Shown here piece by piece: positions 25,354-32,647 of a DNA stretch of 64,000 bases (positions within the stretch are counted from its first letter, which is position 1; every line of letters starts with the position of its first letter). The position numbers were made by a program, and so were the translations under genes. The notes beneath the pieces are model-generated. The model saw only the letters and a program-made list of their open reading frames with translations. It ran no database searches and was not told where the DNA came from. Source of the DNA: an uncultured Oscillospiraceae bacterium (lineage in GTDB: Bacteria > Bacillota > Clostridia > Oscillospirales > Ruminococcaceae); NCBI GenBank assembly GCA_910587335.1, contig CAJUMG010000003.1, positions 19,265 through 83,264 on the forward strand. Direction: 5' to 3'.

Positions 25354-26175
25354 TTGAGAAAAAGAAAAGTCAAAGGCATGCTGGCTACCCTGGTAGCTGT
25401 GCTGGTCCTGTCGGGCGTATTTTATGCGTCTGCAGCTGAAGGAACAGGCACCGGTACAAACCTAGGGGAAACCGTCACTACCACCACCCCTTCTCCCGGC
25501 GTAGATCCTAGCGATCCTCCTGCTGAGAACATCGGCAGCGTTGACAAAGAGGATCTTGCGGCAGAGATTGAAAGCAAGGAAGAAGGAACCACCGTTGAGA
25601 TTTCCTACACCGGTGAGAAATCCGAGCTGAAAGCCGAAGTTTTCGATGCCATTAAAGGCAAAGATAAAACCATCGAGCTTACTGACGGTACTGTAACCTG
25701 GTCCTTCAACGGAAATGACATCAAAGGCACCACCAACAAGATCAATCTGAAGGTCGAGCCGAGCAAGCTGAATGACTTTAACGGTTCCAAGAAAGATACG
25801 ATCAAGGATCTTGTAAAGAAAGCGTCTGAGACCGCTGTTCTCACCTTCGCGGATAACGGAACTCTGCCTGGAAAAGCGACCATCAGCGTGAAGAAAGACA
25901 CCCTGTTCCCCTCTTCGACCAAAACTACATTCTATGTATACTACTTCAACGAGAAAACAAACAAGCTGGAGTTTGTTGACACTGCGAAGGTCAACGGTGA
26001 TAATCTGACCTTTGACATCACCCACAACAGCAACTTTGTTATCACTGACACCAGAGTAGATTCTTCTACTACCACTACGGTTAACAAAGGCAGCTACAAA
26101 GGCCCGATCGATGAGCACATCGTTGGCGGTAACTCGTCTTCTGTCAAAGACAATCCCCATACCGGAGCCTATTAA
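25354..26175 (+). CDS. Secreted protein ending in NPHTGAY (paralogue A)
   Basis: 273 residues. A signal peptide is clear: basic MRKRKVKG, hydrophobic core to about residue 24, cleavage near ASA/AEG. A Thr/Pro-rich linker follows, then a lysine- and beta-rich domain (about residues 60-225) and a Ser/Thr tail ending DNPHTGAY. The domain motifs WSFNGNDI, LPGKATISV, DTLFPSS and ITHNSNF recur in the protein at 36543-38518, so the two are paralogues. The TTG at 25354 was chosen because AAGGAGG lies nine bases upstream; the TTG at 25345 directly abuts it. NPHTG resembles a sortase motif but no membrane helix follows. Function unknown; surface or extracellular location is likely. Confidence 0.85.
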   Translation: MRKRKVKGMLATLVAVLVLSGVFYASAAEGTGTGTNLGETVTTTTPSPGVDPSDPPAENIGSVDKEDLAAEIESKEEGTTVEISYTGEKSELKAEVFDAIKGKDKTIELTDGTVTWSFNGNDIKGTTNKINLKVEPSKLNDFNGSKKDTIKDLVKKASETAVLTFADNGTLPGKATISVKKDTLFPSSTKTTFYVYYFNEKTNKLEFVDTAKVNGDNLTFDITHNSNFVITDTRVDSSTTTTVNKGSYKGPIDEHIVGGNSSSVKDNPHTGAY

Positions 26176-26192
26176 AGCCCTTTTGCTATCCA

Positions 26193-26235
26193 TAAAAAAA
26201 GAAGCCGCCTTAAAAAAGACGGCTTCTTTTTTTAG
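26193..26235. terminator. Bidirectional terminator between the secreted protein and acpP
   Basis: The stem GAAGCCG(c)C/G(a)CGGCTTC has A and T tracts on both sides and serves both convergent genes. Confidence 0.85.
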
Positions 26236-26244
26236 GAATTCAAA

Positions 26245-26472
26245 TCAAACGCGGTCTTCGATAAATTTGACCACATCGCCAACAGTTTTGATGGACTCGA
26301 TATCCTCGTCCGGGAATTCCGCGTCGAATTCCTCCTCCAGACTCATGACCAGGTCCACCACGTCAAGGGAGTCCGCGCCCAAATCGTCGGCAATATTGGA
26401 TTCCATTGTCACATCATCCTCCGCGACATCCAACTGATCGCAGATAATTTCTCTAACCTTTTCGAATACCAT
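26245..26472 (-). CDS. acpP: Acyl carrier protein
   Basis: 75 acidic residues of the standard ACP. The phosphopantetheine attachment serine is Ser35 in GADSLDVV. It carries growing acyl chains in fatty-acid synthesis. The gene stands alone with its own strong promoter. An acyl-ACP thioesterase is encoded elsewhere in the window. The start follows GAGGAG. Confidence 0.97.
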   Translation of the reverse strand: MVFEKVREIICDQLDVAEDDVTMESNIADDLGADSLDVVDLVMSLEEEFDAEFPDEDIESIKTVGDVVKFIEDRV

Positions 26473-26508
26473 GTGGGAAACTCCTCCTCAAATGTTGTTT
26501 CTTGCCCT

Positions 26509-26537
26509 ATCATATTCATATTTACTCCAGTTGTCAA
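26509..26537 (-). promoter_or_regulatory. Promoter of acpP
   Basis: Minus-strand consensus TTGACA and TATGAT with a 17-base spacer, about 37 bases before the start codon. Confidence 0.8.
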
Positions 26538-26596
26538 CAGTATTTGACCGGGAAAATAGAAAATTCCCATCTTTTTGTAAATCTGCCGTAAATCCC

Positions 26597-26625
26597 TTGA
26601 CAATCGAAGGAAAAAAGAATAAAAT
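26597..26625 (+). promoter_or_regulatory. Promoter of aroE-aroK
   Basis: Consensus TTGACA and TAAAAT with a 17-base spacer, 36 bases before aroE. Confidence 0.8.
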
Positions 26626-26661
26626 ACATCAATTCAAGACTAAATAAACGAGGGATGCAGG

Positions 26662-27498
26662 ATGAAGCGTTTTGCAATTGTAGGATATCCTCTGGGGCAC
26701 ACCCTGTCCCCGCCGATCCACAAGCGACTGTTTCAGCTATCAGGGGTCGAGGCGGAATATGATGTACTACAAACGCCGCCAGCGGAATTTCACGCGCTGT
26801 GGCCCCATCTGCGGGAGCTGGACGGGTTTAACGTTACCATCCCCTATAAGGTGGAAATAATCCCCTTTTGCGCCCGGCTGGACGAAACGGCGCAGCGGTA
26901 TCGGTCGGTCAATGTGGTGGACTGCAAAAACGGCGGCACTGGCTACAACACCGACTGCACCGGCTTTCTGCGCTCCTTAAAGGGCGAGCGTTTAGCGGGA
27001 GAGGTTCTCATCGCGGGGGCCGGCGGCGTGGGACGGATGTTTGCCATCGAGGCGGTGCGCCAAGGCGCCAGCGTAACATTGGCGGTGCGCCAAAGCGGGA
27101 TGGAAAGGGCCATGGCCCTGGCAGAAGAAATCAGACGGTCCATTCCCGGCGCAGCTGTCCAGGTAAAGGCGCTGGACGGGCTGGCCGGCGAAAGCACTGT
27201 CTATCAATGGCTGATTAACGCCACCCCCGCCGGTATGTATCCGCAGGTGGACGACATACCGCTTGACCCGGCGGTTTTGCCCCGGTGCAAAACCGTGTTC
27301 GACGCCATCTATAACCCGGCCCAGACCAAGCTGATGCGGCTGGCACAGCAGGCCGGCTGCCAGACAATCGGCGGCATGGCCATGCTGGTTTGGCAGGCAG
27401 CGCAGGCCCACCGGCATTGGTACGGCGCCACCTTTCGGAAAGAGGACATCGCCGCCCTTATTGGGGAGATGGAAGCGATTATGGAGGAAAAATCGTGA
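26662..27498 (+). CDS. aroE: Shikimate dehydrogenase AroE
   Basis: 278 residues. It reduces 3-dehydroshikimate to shikimate with NADPH, the fourth step to chorismate. The substrate loop HTLSPPIHKR, the catalytic lysine in NVTIPYK, the aspartate in YNTDCTGF, the nucleotide-binding GAGGVGR and the C-terminal GGMAMLVWQA are all present. Its stop overlaps the aroK start by four bases, so consecutive pathway steps are translationally coupled. Confidence 0.96.
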   Translation: MKRFAIVGYPLGHTLSPPIHKRLFQLSGVEAEYDVLQTPPAEFHALWPHLRELDGFNVTIPYKVEIIPFCARLDETAQRYRSVNVVDCKNGGTGYNTDCTGFLRSLKGERLAGEVLIAGAGGVGRMFAIEAVRQGASVTLAVRQSGMERAMALAEEIRRSIPGAAVQVKALDGLAGESTVYQWLINATPAGMYPQVDDIPLDPAVLPRCKTVFDAIYNPAQTKLMRLAQQAGCQTIGGMAMLVWQAAQAHRHWYGATFRKEDIAALIGEMEAIMEEKS

Positions 27499-27995
27499 AA
27501 AACATTGTGCTGTTTGGCTTTATGGGCTGCGGGAAAACCACCGTAGGCGCAAAGCTGGCCCAAAAAGCGGGTCTTCTGCCGCTTGACACCGATCTCTACC
27601 TCGAGGAAAAATACGGCCGCCGGATAGGGGAAATCTTCGCACTGGATGGCGAGGCCGCCTTTCGCCGGATGGAACAGGCGGTCTGCGCCGAACTGGCCGA
27701 GCGGGACGGATTGGTCCTGTGCTGCGGCGGCGGCACTGTTTTGGCGGAGGAAAACGCGCGGCTTCTCTCCCAAAGCGGCCGGATGGTCTTTTTAAGCGCG
27801 CCGTTTGCCGTCTGCTATAAACGCATTCAAACCAGCGACCGTCCGCTGGTGCGGCAGAATACCCGGGAAGGGCTGCATAAAATTTTTTCCAGCCGGCAGC
27901 CGGTGTACCTGTCCCGCGCAGAGCTGACGGTAAACGCCGCCGCGCCGCCGGAGCAGGTGGCAGACGCGATTCTCGCGGCGATCGGTCAAATATAG
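27495..27995 (+). CDS. aroK: Shikimate kinase AroK
   Basis: 166 residues. It phosphorylates shikimate at O3 with ATP, directly after AroE. Walker A GFMGCGKTT (residues 8-16), the shikimate-binding DTDLYLEEKYG and CCGGGTVL, and the lid RPLVRQNTR are present. The GTG at 27495 overlaps the aroE stop as GTGA and has GGAGGAAAAA upstream; homology begins exactly here. Confidence 0.95.
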   Translation: MKNIVLFGFMGCGKTTVGAKLAQKAGLLPLDTDLYLEEKYGRRIGEIFALDGEAAFRRMEQAVCAELAERDGLVLCCGGGTVLAEENARLLSQSGRMVFLSAPFAVCYKRIQTSDRPLVRQNTREGLHKIFSSRQPVYLSRAELTVNAAAPPEQVADAILAAIGQI

Positions 27996-28039
27996 AGGTA
28001 CAAAAGCCCATTTTTGTAAAATAAAAGGAGGAACCCCTG

Positions 28040-28519
28040 GTGGCAGAGAACAACGCAAAACATGTGTCCGATTCAAAGACAACCCAGATTCAGATTTTAA
28101 TGCCGGAGCATATCAACGGATATAACCGTCTGTTCGGCGGAAAGCTGGTAGAGTGGATCGATGTTGTGGCAGCGGTTGCGGCCCGCCGCCATTCCGGGTG
28201 CAACGTGACCACTGCCTGCATTGACAATTTGCAGTTTCAGTCCGGCGCTTATGTTAACAGCACGATTGTCATCGAGGGGCAGTTGACCTGGGTTGGCCAC
28301 ACCTCGATGGAGGTGCGGGTGGACACCTTCGTAGAAAATTTAGACGGCAAAAAGGTCCACATCAACCGGGCCTATCTGATCATGGTGGCGTTGGATGAAG
28401 AGGAACGGCCCACCCAGGTTCCTGCTCTTTTGTGCGACAGCGACGAGGAAAAGGCGGAGTTCGAGGCAGGGGCTATGCGGGCCAAGCTGCGCCGGGAGCG
28501 GCGGCAGAAAAAATATTGA
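28040..28519 (+). CDS. Acyl-CoA thioesterase (hotdog fold)
   Basis: 159 residues of the YkhA/YciA type. The hotdog core has QILMPEHINGYNRLFGGKLVEWID near the N-terminus and a C-terminal basic tail (RRERRQKK). It hydrolyses acyl-CoA esters; the substrate is unknown. The GTG start has AAAAGGAGGAA upstream. It follows aroK by 44 bases with no terminator seen, so it may be the last gene of the aro operon although no pathway link is known. Confidence 0.88.
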   Translation: MAENNAKHVSDSKTTQIQILMPEHINGYNRLFGGKLVEWIDVVAAVAARRHSGCNVTTACIDNLQFQSGAYVNSTIVIEGQLTWVGHTSMEVRVDTFVENLDGKKVHINRAYLIMVALDEEERPTQVPALLCDSDEEKAEFEAGAMRAKLRRERRQKKY

Positions 28520-28585
28520 TCCGGCCTCTTCCTCATTTTTTCGTCCACTGTGGGGTCACCGAATCAATCGTCTTTGCCAGACAGA

Positions 28586-28614
28586 TTGACTTTTTGCACA
28601 AACTTTGCTAAAAT
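28586..28614 (+). promoter_or_regulatory. Promoter of tRNA-Ser
   Basis: TTGACT and TAAAAT with a 17-base spacer, 48 bases before the tRNA. Confidence 0.7.
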
Positions 28615-28662
28615 GGAATACGTTAAAAGTCCGTCGGGCCATAGGCTGTCGGATTTTCTTAT

Positions 28663-28751
28663 GGAAGCGTATCGAAGTGGTCATAACGGGCCGCACTCGA
28701 AATGCGGTAGTCCTCACGGGCTCGTGGGTTCGAATCCCACCGCTTCCGCCA
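28663..28751 (+). tRNA. tRNA-Ser (anticodon CGA)
   Basis: 89 bases including an encoded CCA. The acceptor stem GGAAGCG/CGCTTCC is followed by discriminator G. The anticodon loop reads CTCGAAA with anticodon CGA (reads UCG). The long variable arm (TAGTCCTCACGGGCTC) is typical of class II serine tRNAs. The T arm GTGGGTTCGAATCCCAC is perfect. It has its own promoter and terminator. Confidence 0.97.
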
Positions 28752-28756
28752 AAAAA

Positions 28757-28787
28757 CGCTGACTTTTTATATCGTCAGCGTTTTTCT
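28757..28787 (+). terminator. Terminator of tRNA-Ser
   Basis: CGCTGAC pairs with GTCAGCG across a 10-base AT loop, followed by TTTTTC. Confidence 0.9.
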
Positions 28788-28877
28788 TTTACAGGAAATA
28801 ATTTCTGATCCACATACCCTTGGTTTATAAAAAACATCGCGGCGACGCATCAGCCTGTCTTTGTAGCTTTCTATACT

Positions 28878-29603
28878 TCAAAGACAGCAGGCTTTAATTG
28901 CCTGGGACACAAATGCTGCGGTCCCCTCTCCGCCGGCTTTATCTATATTTTCTGTAAACTCGCCTCCGCTGGTGTACAGCTCCCCCAGACCACAGAGGAT
29001 TTCATCGGAACAGGTATAGAAATGCCTGGAGATGAAGTCCTGTAATTTTTTTACCTGTGACCGTACCTTTTCCGATTCCGGCGGCAGATGGCGCATAGCC
29101 CCAAATTCTGAAAAAATGACCATCATTTTCTCATATAGTCCTTGTGTCTCCAGGTCCGTGCGACCCTTTGATTTTTCCTCGTATTCACGGTACTGGGCCG
29201 TATCTCCATAAATGGCCCTTGCTCTTGCGGCATACTCGTCGATTTTGCTTGTGTCAAACGCTGCAAAACTCATGGAATTTCCTCCGTTTTCTTTGATTTC
29301 ACGGGCAAGATCAATCAGCTTTTCCAGCTGCTCTTTCCGAAGGGTCAACAGGGTAATTTGCTGTTCAAGCGCCTGATCCCGGTCGAAACAAGGGCTTTCC
29401 AAAATCATTTTGATCTCTTTTAAGGGAAACTGCAATTCCCGGAACAGCAGGATCTGCTGCAATCGCTCCAGCGCTGCATCGTCATACAGCCGGTAACCTG
29501 CCTTTGTAACCGCCGCCGGTTTTAGCAGGCCGATTGCGTCGTAATGGTGCAGTGTGCGCACACTGACCCCCGTTAATTCGCTTACCTGTTTTACCGTTCT
29601 CAT
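28878..29603 (-). CDS. MerR-family regulator of the TipAL type
   Basis: 241 residues. The N-terminal MerR winged helix (VKQVSELTGVSVRTLHHYD, residues 4-22) and dimerisation coil (about 75-115) precede a TipAS-like alpha-helical domain. In TipAL that domain captures thiopeptide antibiotics and other small molecules, and the protein then activates its promoter by untwisting a 19-base spacer. The gene's own promoter has exactly that spacing and a perfect dyad, so autoregulation is very likely. The ATG at 29603 follows AAGGGGAGACAGG; nine extra in-frame residues upstream have no homology. No obvious target gene other than itself lies beside it. Confidence 0.9.
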   Translation of the reverse strand: MRTVKQVSELTGVSVRTLHHYDAIGLLKPAAVTKAGYRLYDDAALERLQQILLFRELQFPLKEIKMILESPCFDRDQALEQQITLLTLRKEQLEKLIDLAREIKENGGNSMSFAAFDTSKIDEYAARARAIYGDTAQYREYEEKSKGRTDLETQGLYEKMMVIFSEFGAMRHLPPESEKVRSQVKKLQDFISRHFYTCSDEILCGLGELYTSGGEFTENIDKAGGEGTAAFVSQAIKACCL

Positions 29604-29630
29604 CCTGTCTCCCCTTTCCCGTGTGACCAC

Positions 29631-29661
29631 AGTATAAACGATGACGCAGCGTCAAAGTCAA
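29631..29661 (-). promoter_or_regulatory. MerR-type promoter (19-base spacer) with operator dyad
   Basis: Minus-strand TTGACT and TATACT are separated by 19 bases rather than 17. The perfect dyad TGACGC-T-GCGTCA fills 29642-29654 inside the spacer. This is the signature architecture of promoters activated by MerR/TipA proteins. Confidence 0.85.
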
Positions 29662-29671
29662 CAATTATTTT

Positions 29672-29707
29672 GAAAAAAAGCACCTGGATATATTCCAGGT
29701 GCTTTTA
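29672..29707 (-). terminator. Terminator of the hybrid histidine kinase
   Basis: Minus-strand stem AGCACCTGGA/TCCAGGTGCT followed by TTTTTTT. It lies just upstream of the TipA-type promoter and insulates it. Confidence 0.9.
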
Positions 29708-29757
29708 AACTTGCGGCAGGTCCCGATTTTTCAAGGGAACACCGGCCTGTCCTTTTT

Positions 29758-32337
29758 TTACAAAAGGTACTTTTTTAACAACGAGATGGTCTCATCCAAA
29801 TTGATGGGCTTTGCCGTATGGGCGTCCATACCGCTGTCTAAACAGCGCTTGATATCCTCGGCAAAGGCGTCCGCCGTCATGGCGATAATCGGGATGGTCT
29901 GGGCATCGGGCCGCTGCAGGCCGCGGATGGCCCTGGTGGATTCATATCCATCCATAACCGGCATACGCACATCCATTAAAATTGCGGCGTAATACCCTTG
30001 TGGGGACTGCTGGAATTTTTCCAGACAAATTTTCCCGTCCTCCGCCCAATCCAGCTCAATGCCCACATCGGACAAAAGCTCCTGCAAAATCTCCCAGTTT
30101 AATTCGTTATCCTCGGCAACCAACAGGCGCAGACCCGACAGATCCAAATCAGCCTCTGGAGCCTCTTCCTTCTGCTCGGTTTCCATATATTTTTTGAGTC
30201 CATAGAACAGGGTGGATTTAAACAGCGGTTTGGAGATGAACCCGTTAATTCCGGCCTCTCTGGCTTCCTTCTCAAAATCGCTCCAATCATATGCCGAAAT
30301 TAAAATAATCGGCATTTCCACATCGACGATTTTCCGAATTTGCTTTGCAACCAAAATTCCGTCGGTATCCGGGAGCTTCCAATCCAGCAGGATAATCTCG
30401 TAATCCTCCCGCGCCTGATGGTGCTTGGCGATCATTTCAACCGCTTTGCTTCCGCTCTGGGTCCAGTCCGCCTGTATGCCGATGGACTCCAGCGCCTCTA
30501 CCGCTGTCTGGCACAGGGTTTCGTCATCGTCCACCACCAGCATTCTCCACGGCGGCAGGACCATGTTGATCTCTCGGGTCTCGGCCTTTTCCAGATCCAA
30601 AATCACCTGGAACTCGGTCCCTCTATTGACCTCGCTCTTTACCGAAATCGTGCCGCCCATTGCGTCTACAATATATTTTGTAATTGCCATGCCAAGGCCT
30701 GTGCCTTCGGTTTTGCTCACCCGTTTGCTGTCCGCTCTGGAATAGGAATCGAAAATGTGCTCTAAAAACGCCGGCGTCATGCCCATTCCATTGTCCTTTA
30801 CCGTGATATGGGTTCGGACATATCGCTCGCCCTTTTCGGGGGGCGCATCCTCCTGGAACAGGGACAGCTGAATCACCCCGCCGGCCTGGGTATACTTAAC
30901 CGCGTTGGAGAGAAGATTGAGCATGATCTGATTTAAACGGACACTGTCGCAATACACATTCTCCGTTTCGATGTTGTCGATATGTACATGAAAGCTCTGG
31001 GACTTTGCCTTGACCTGCGTCTGCACAATGCCCACAATCCCCTCGACTACCTCTCTTAACGAGATTTGCTCCGCCGTAAGGGTCATTTTTCCGCTTTCGA
31101 TTTTGGACATGTCCAGCACGTCATTGATCAGCCCGAGCAAATGCTTGCCGGACAGGGTGATTTTCTTTAGGCAGGTGCGCACCTGCTCTTTATCGTCAAT
31201 ATGCGCCGTGGCAATGGCCGTCATACCCACAATCGCATTCATGGGGGTGCGGATGTCATGGCTCATATTGGACAAAAATTCACTCTTTGCCTGGGTCGCC
31301 TGCAAAGCCTCCTGCCGCGCCGCCTCCAGCTCCTTCAGCTGCTGGCGGGTCATTCTGAAATACACACAGAATATGATCAGCAGGACAACCGGCACCACTA
31401 CACTGACGAATAAAGTCGCCGAGGTCTGGCTCCAATCCAGCGTCTCAATCACTTCGCTCAAAGCGTCTAGGGGCAGCACCGTGACCAGGTGCCACTCGGA
31501 ATAGGGCAAGGACATACAGTAAACCTGCTGGCTGCTTCCGCCCAGGCTCAGTATGCCGGAATAATCCTTGCCCTGCGCCATGGTGGTGGTAAGCCTTTCG
31601 ATATATGTGTCGATTTTCTCCCGGTCTGCGTCCCGATACCGCCCATACAGGCTGCTGAAATAGTTTGTATATTCTGTGTCCACATCGGTCACGATAAAGC
31701 TGCCGTCTGTCCGGATAATGTAGGAGCTGATCAAGGCATCCTCGGTGTTGGTGCTGAGCATGGTGCTAAAATAATCAATCGGAACGGCGGCAAGCAGCGC
31801 CATAGATTTTTCCCCGTTGGCCATGGGGTAATCTGTGCCGATACCAAAAATGACCACCTTATTTCCGGTGGTATCGCTGCCCACCGCGACCTTTTTTTCC
31901 CGGTTTCTCAGCGACTCAAAAAAAGGCTCCGGGTCCGCCAGGCGAAGCTGCTTTCCGTCCAGCATCTGTATGCGTCCATTCTCCGCGCAAAGAGCCAGAT
32001 AGTTAAAGTTTCGAACGCCGGCCTGATAAACCAGCTCCTGGTAAAATGCATCTATCTCGTCGGCATCGTCAAAAGCCTCCGGATCGGTCGGAACAACCTC
32101 CAGCACCGCCTCGACCTGCTCCAGCTTTAGATCAATCAACATGCGAAAATGAGCGGAAATATGCTCATTTATGCCGGCCATATACAAATTCCCCACCTTT
32201 TCAATAGACTGGGCGCTCATCTGACTCATAAAATGTCCCAATCCTACAAAAGCGGCTATGCTGATGACCAAAAGCAGCAAAAAGCTGCCGATCAAAAAAT
32301 GGGCGGTACGGCTTCCTTTTTTCTTTTTCGTGACCAT
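29758..32337 (-). CDS. Membrane hybrid sensor histidine kinase with two receiver domains
   Basis: 859 residues. In order: membrane helix (about 11-33), extracytoplasmic Cache-like sensor (about 35-300), second helix (about 308-330), coiled linker, dimerisation/phospho-acceptor domain with SNMSHDIRTPMNA, ATPase domain (DSVRLNQIMLNLLSNAVKYT, DNGMGM, TEGTGLGMAI), and two receiver domains (VVDDDE with acceptor LLDWKLPD, and VAEDNE with acceptor LMDVRMPVMDG). No HPt domain or separate response regulator is encoded next to it, so the output is unknown. A C9 tract (G9 on the coding strand) lies in its leader 22-30 bases before the start. Confidence 0.92.
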   Translation of the reverse strand: MVTKKKKGSRTAHFLIGSFLLLLVISIAAFVGLGHFMSQMSAQSIEKVGNLYMAGINEHISAHFRMLIDLKLEQVEAVLEVVPTDPEAFDDADEIDAFYQELVYQAGVRNFNYLALCAENGRIQMLDGKQLRLADPEPFFESLRNREKKVAVGSDTTGNKVVIFGIGTDYPMANGEKSMALLAAVPIDYFSTMLSTNTEDALISSYIIRTDGSFIVTDVDTEYTNYFSSLYGRYRDADREKIDTYIERLTTTMAQGKDYSGILSLGGSSQQVYCMSLPYSEWHLVTVLPLDALSEVIETLDWSQTSATLFVSVVVPVVLLIIFCVYFRMTRQQLKELEAARQEALQATQAKSEFLSNMSHDIRTPMNAIVGMTAIATAHIDDKEQVRTCLKKITLSGKHLLGLINDVLDMSKIESGKMTLTAEQISLREVVEGIVGIVQTQVKAKSQSFHVHIDNIETENVYCDSVRLNQIMLNLLSNAVKYTQAGGVIQLSLFQEDAPPEKGERYVRTHITVKDNGMGMTPAFLEHIFDSYSRADSKRVSKTEGTGLGMAITKYIVDAMGGTISVKSEVNRGTEFQVILDLEKAETREINMVLPPWRMLVVDDDETLCQTAVEALESIGIQADWTQSGSKAVEMIAKHHQAREDYEIILLDWKLPDTDGILVAKQIRKIVDVEMPIILISAYDWSDFEKEAREAGINGFISKPLFKSTLFYGLKKYMETEQKEEAPEADLDLSGLRLLVAEDNELNWEILQELLSDVGIELDWAEDGKICLEKFQQSPQGYYAAILMDVRMPVMDGYESTRAIRGLQRPDAQTIPIIAMTADAFAEDIKRCLDSGMDAHTAKPINLDETISLLKKYLL

Positions 32338-32358
32338 TGGTATCGTTCCTTCCTATTA

Positions 32359-32367
32359 CCCCCCCCC
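32359..32367. repeat. C9/G9 mononucleotide tract in the kinase leader
   Basis: Nine C on the plus strand, nine G in the kinase mRNA, close upstream of its AGGAAGGA ribosome site. With CCCCCTATAC just before, the mRNA could form a CCCCC/GGGGG hairpin. Slippage would change leader length and structure. Confidence 0.8.
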
Positions 32368-32450
32368 GTATAGGGGGCTTGACTGTACTTGTGAGACTGG
32401 TGAGAAACGCGAAGAAGCCCAGTCCTTTTTACATAAAATTATACATTATA

Positions 32451-32479
32451 ATTCTACCATATTTTCCATCCTGTCGCAA
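32451..32479 (-). promoter_or_regulatory. Promoter of the hybrid kinase
   Basis: Minus-strand TTGCGA and TAGAAT with a 17-base spacer, divergent from the lepA promoter 44 bases away. Confidence 0.5.
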
Positions 32480-32522
32480 GCGCTTTCTTCCCGCCAGGGT
32501 CCCCCTCTCTTTGGATTTTTCA

Positions 32523-32551
32523 TTGTATCCGGCGGACAAATATGGTATACT
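32523..32551 (+). promoter_or_regulatory. Promoter of lepA-methyltransferase-hemW
   Basis: TTGTAT and TATACT with a 17-base spacer. The 310-base gap 32338-32647 otherwise holds only the kinase leader and promoter. Confidence 0.65.
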
Positions 32552-32647
32552 GATTTTGATTATGGTCAGCAGGGTCCAGGGGCGGACAGACCCGTCCCGC
32601 AGGCGCCATACCGGCTATTTACAGCAAAACAGAAGAGGTGATATCGC

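Noticed and set aside
28550..28762. Open frame across tRNA-Ser
   Set aside because: It is the translation of the tRNA gene itself.
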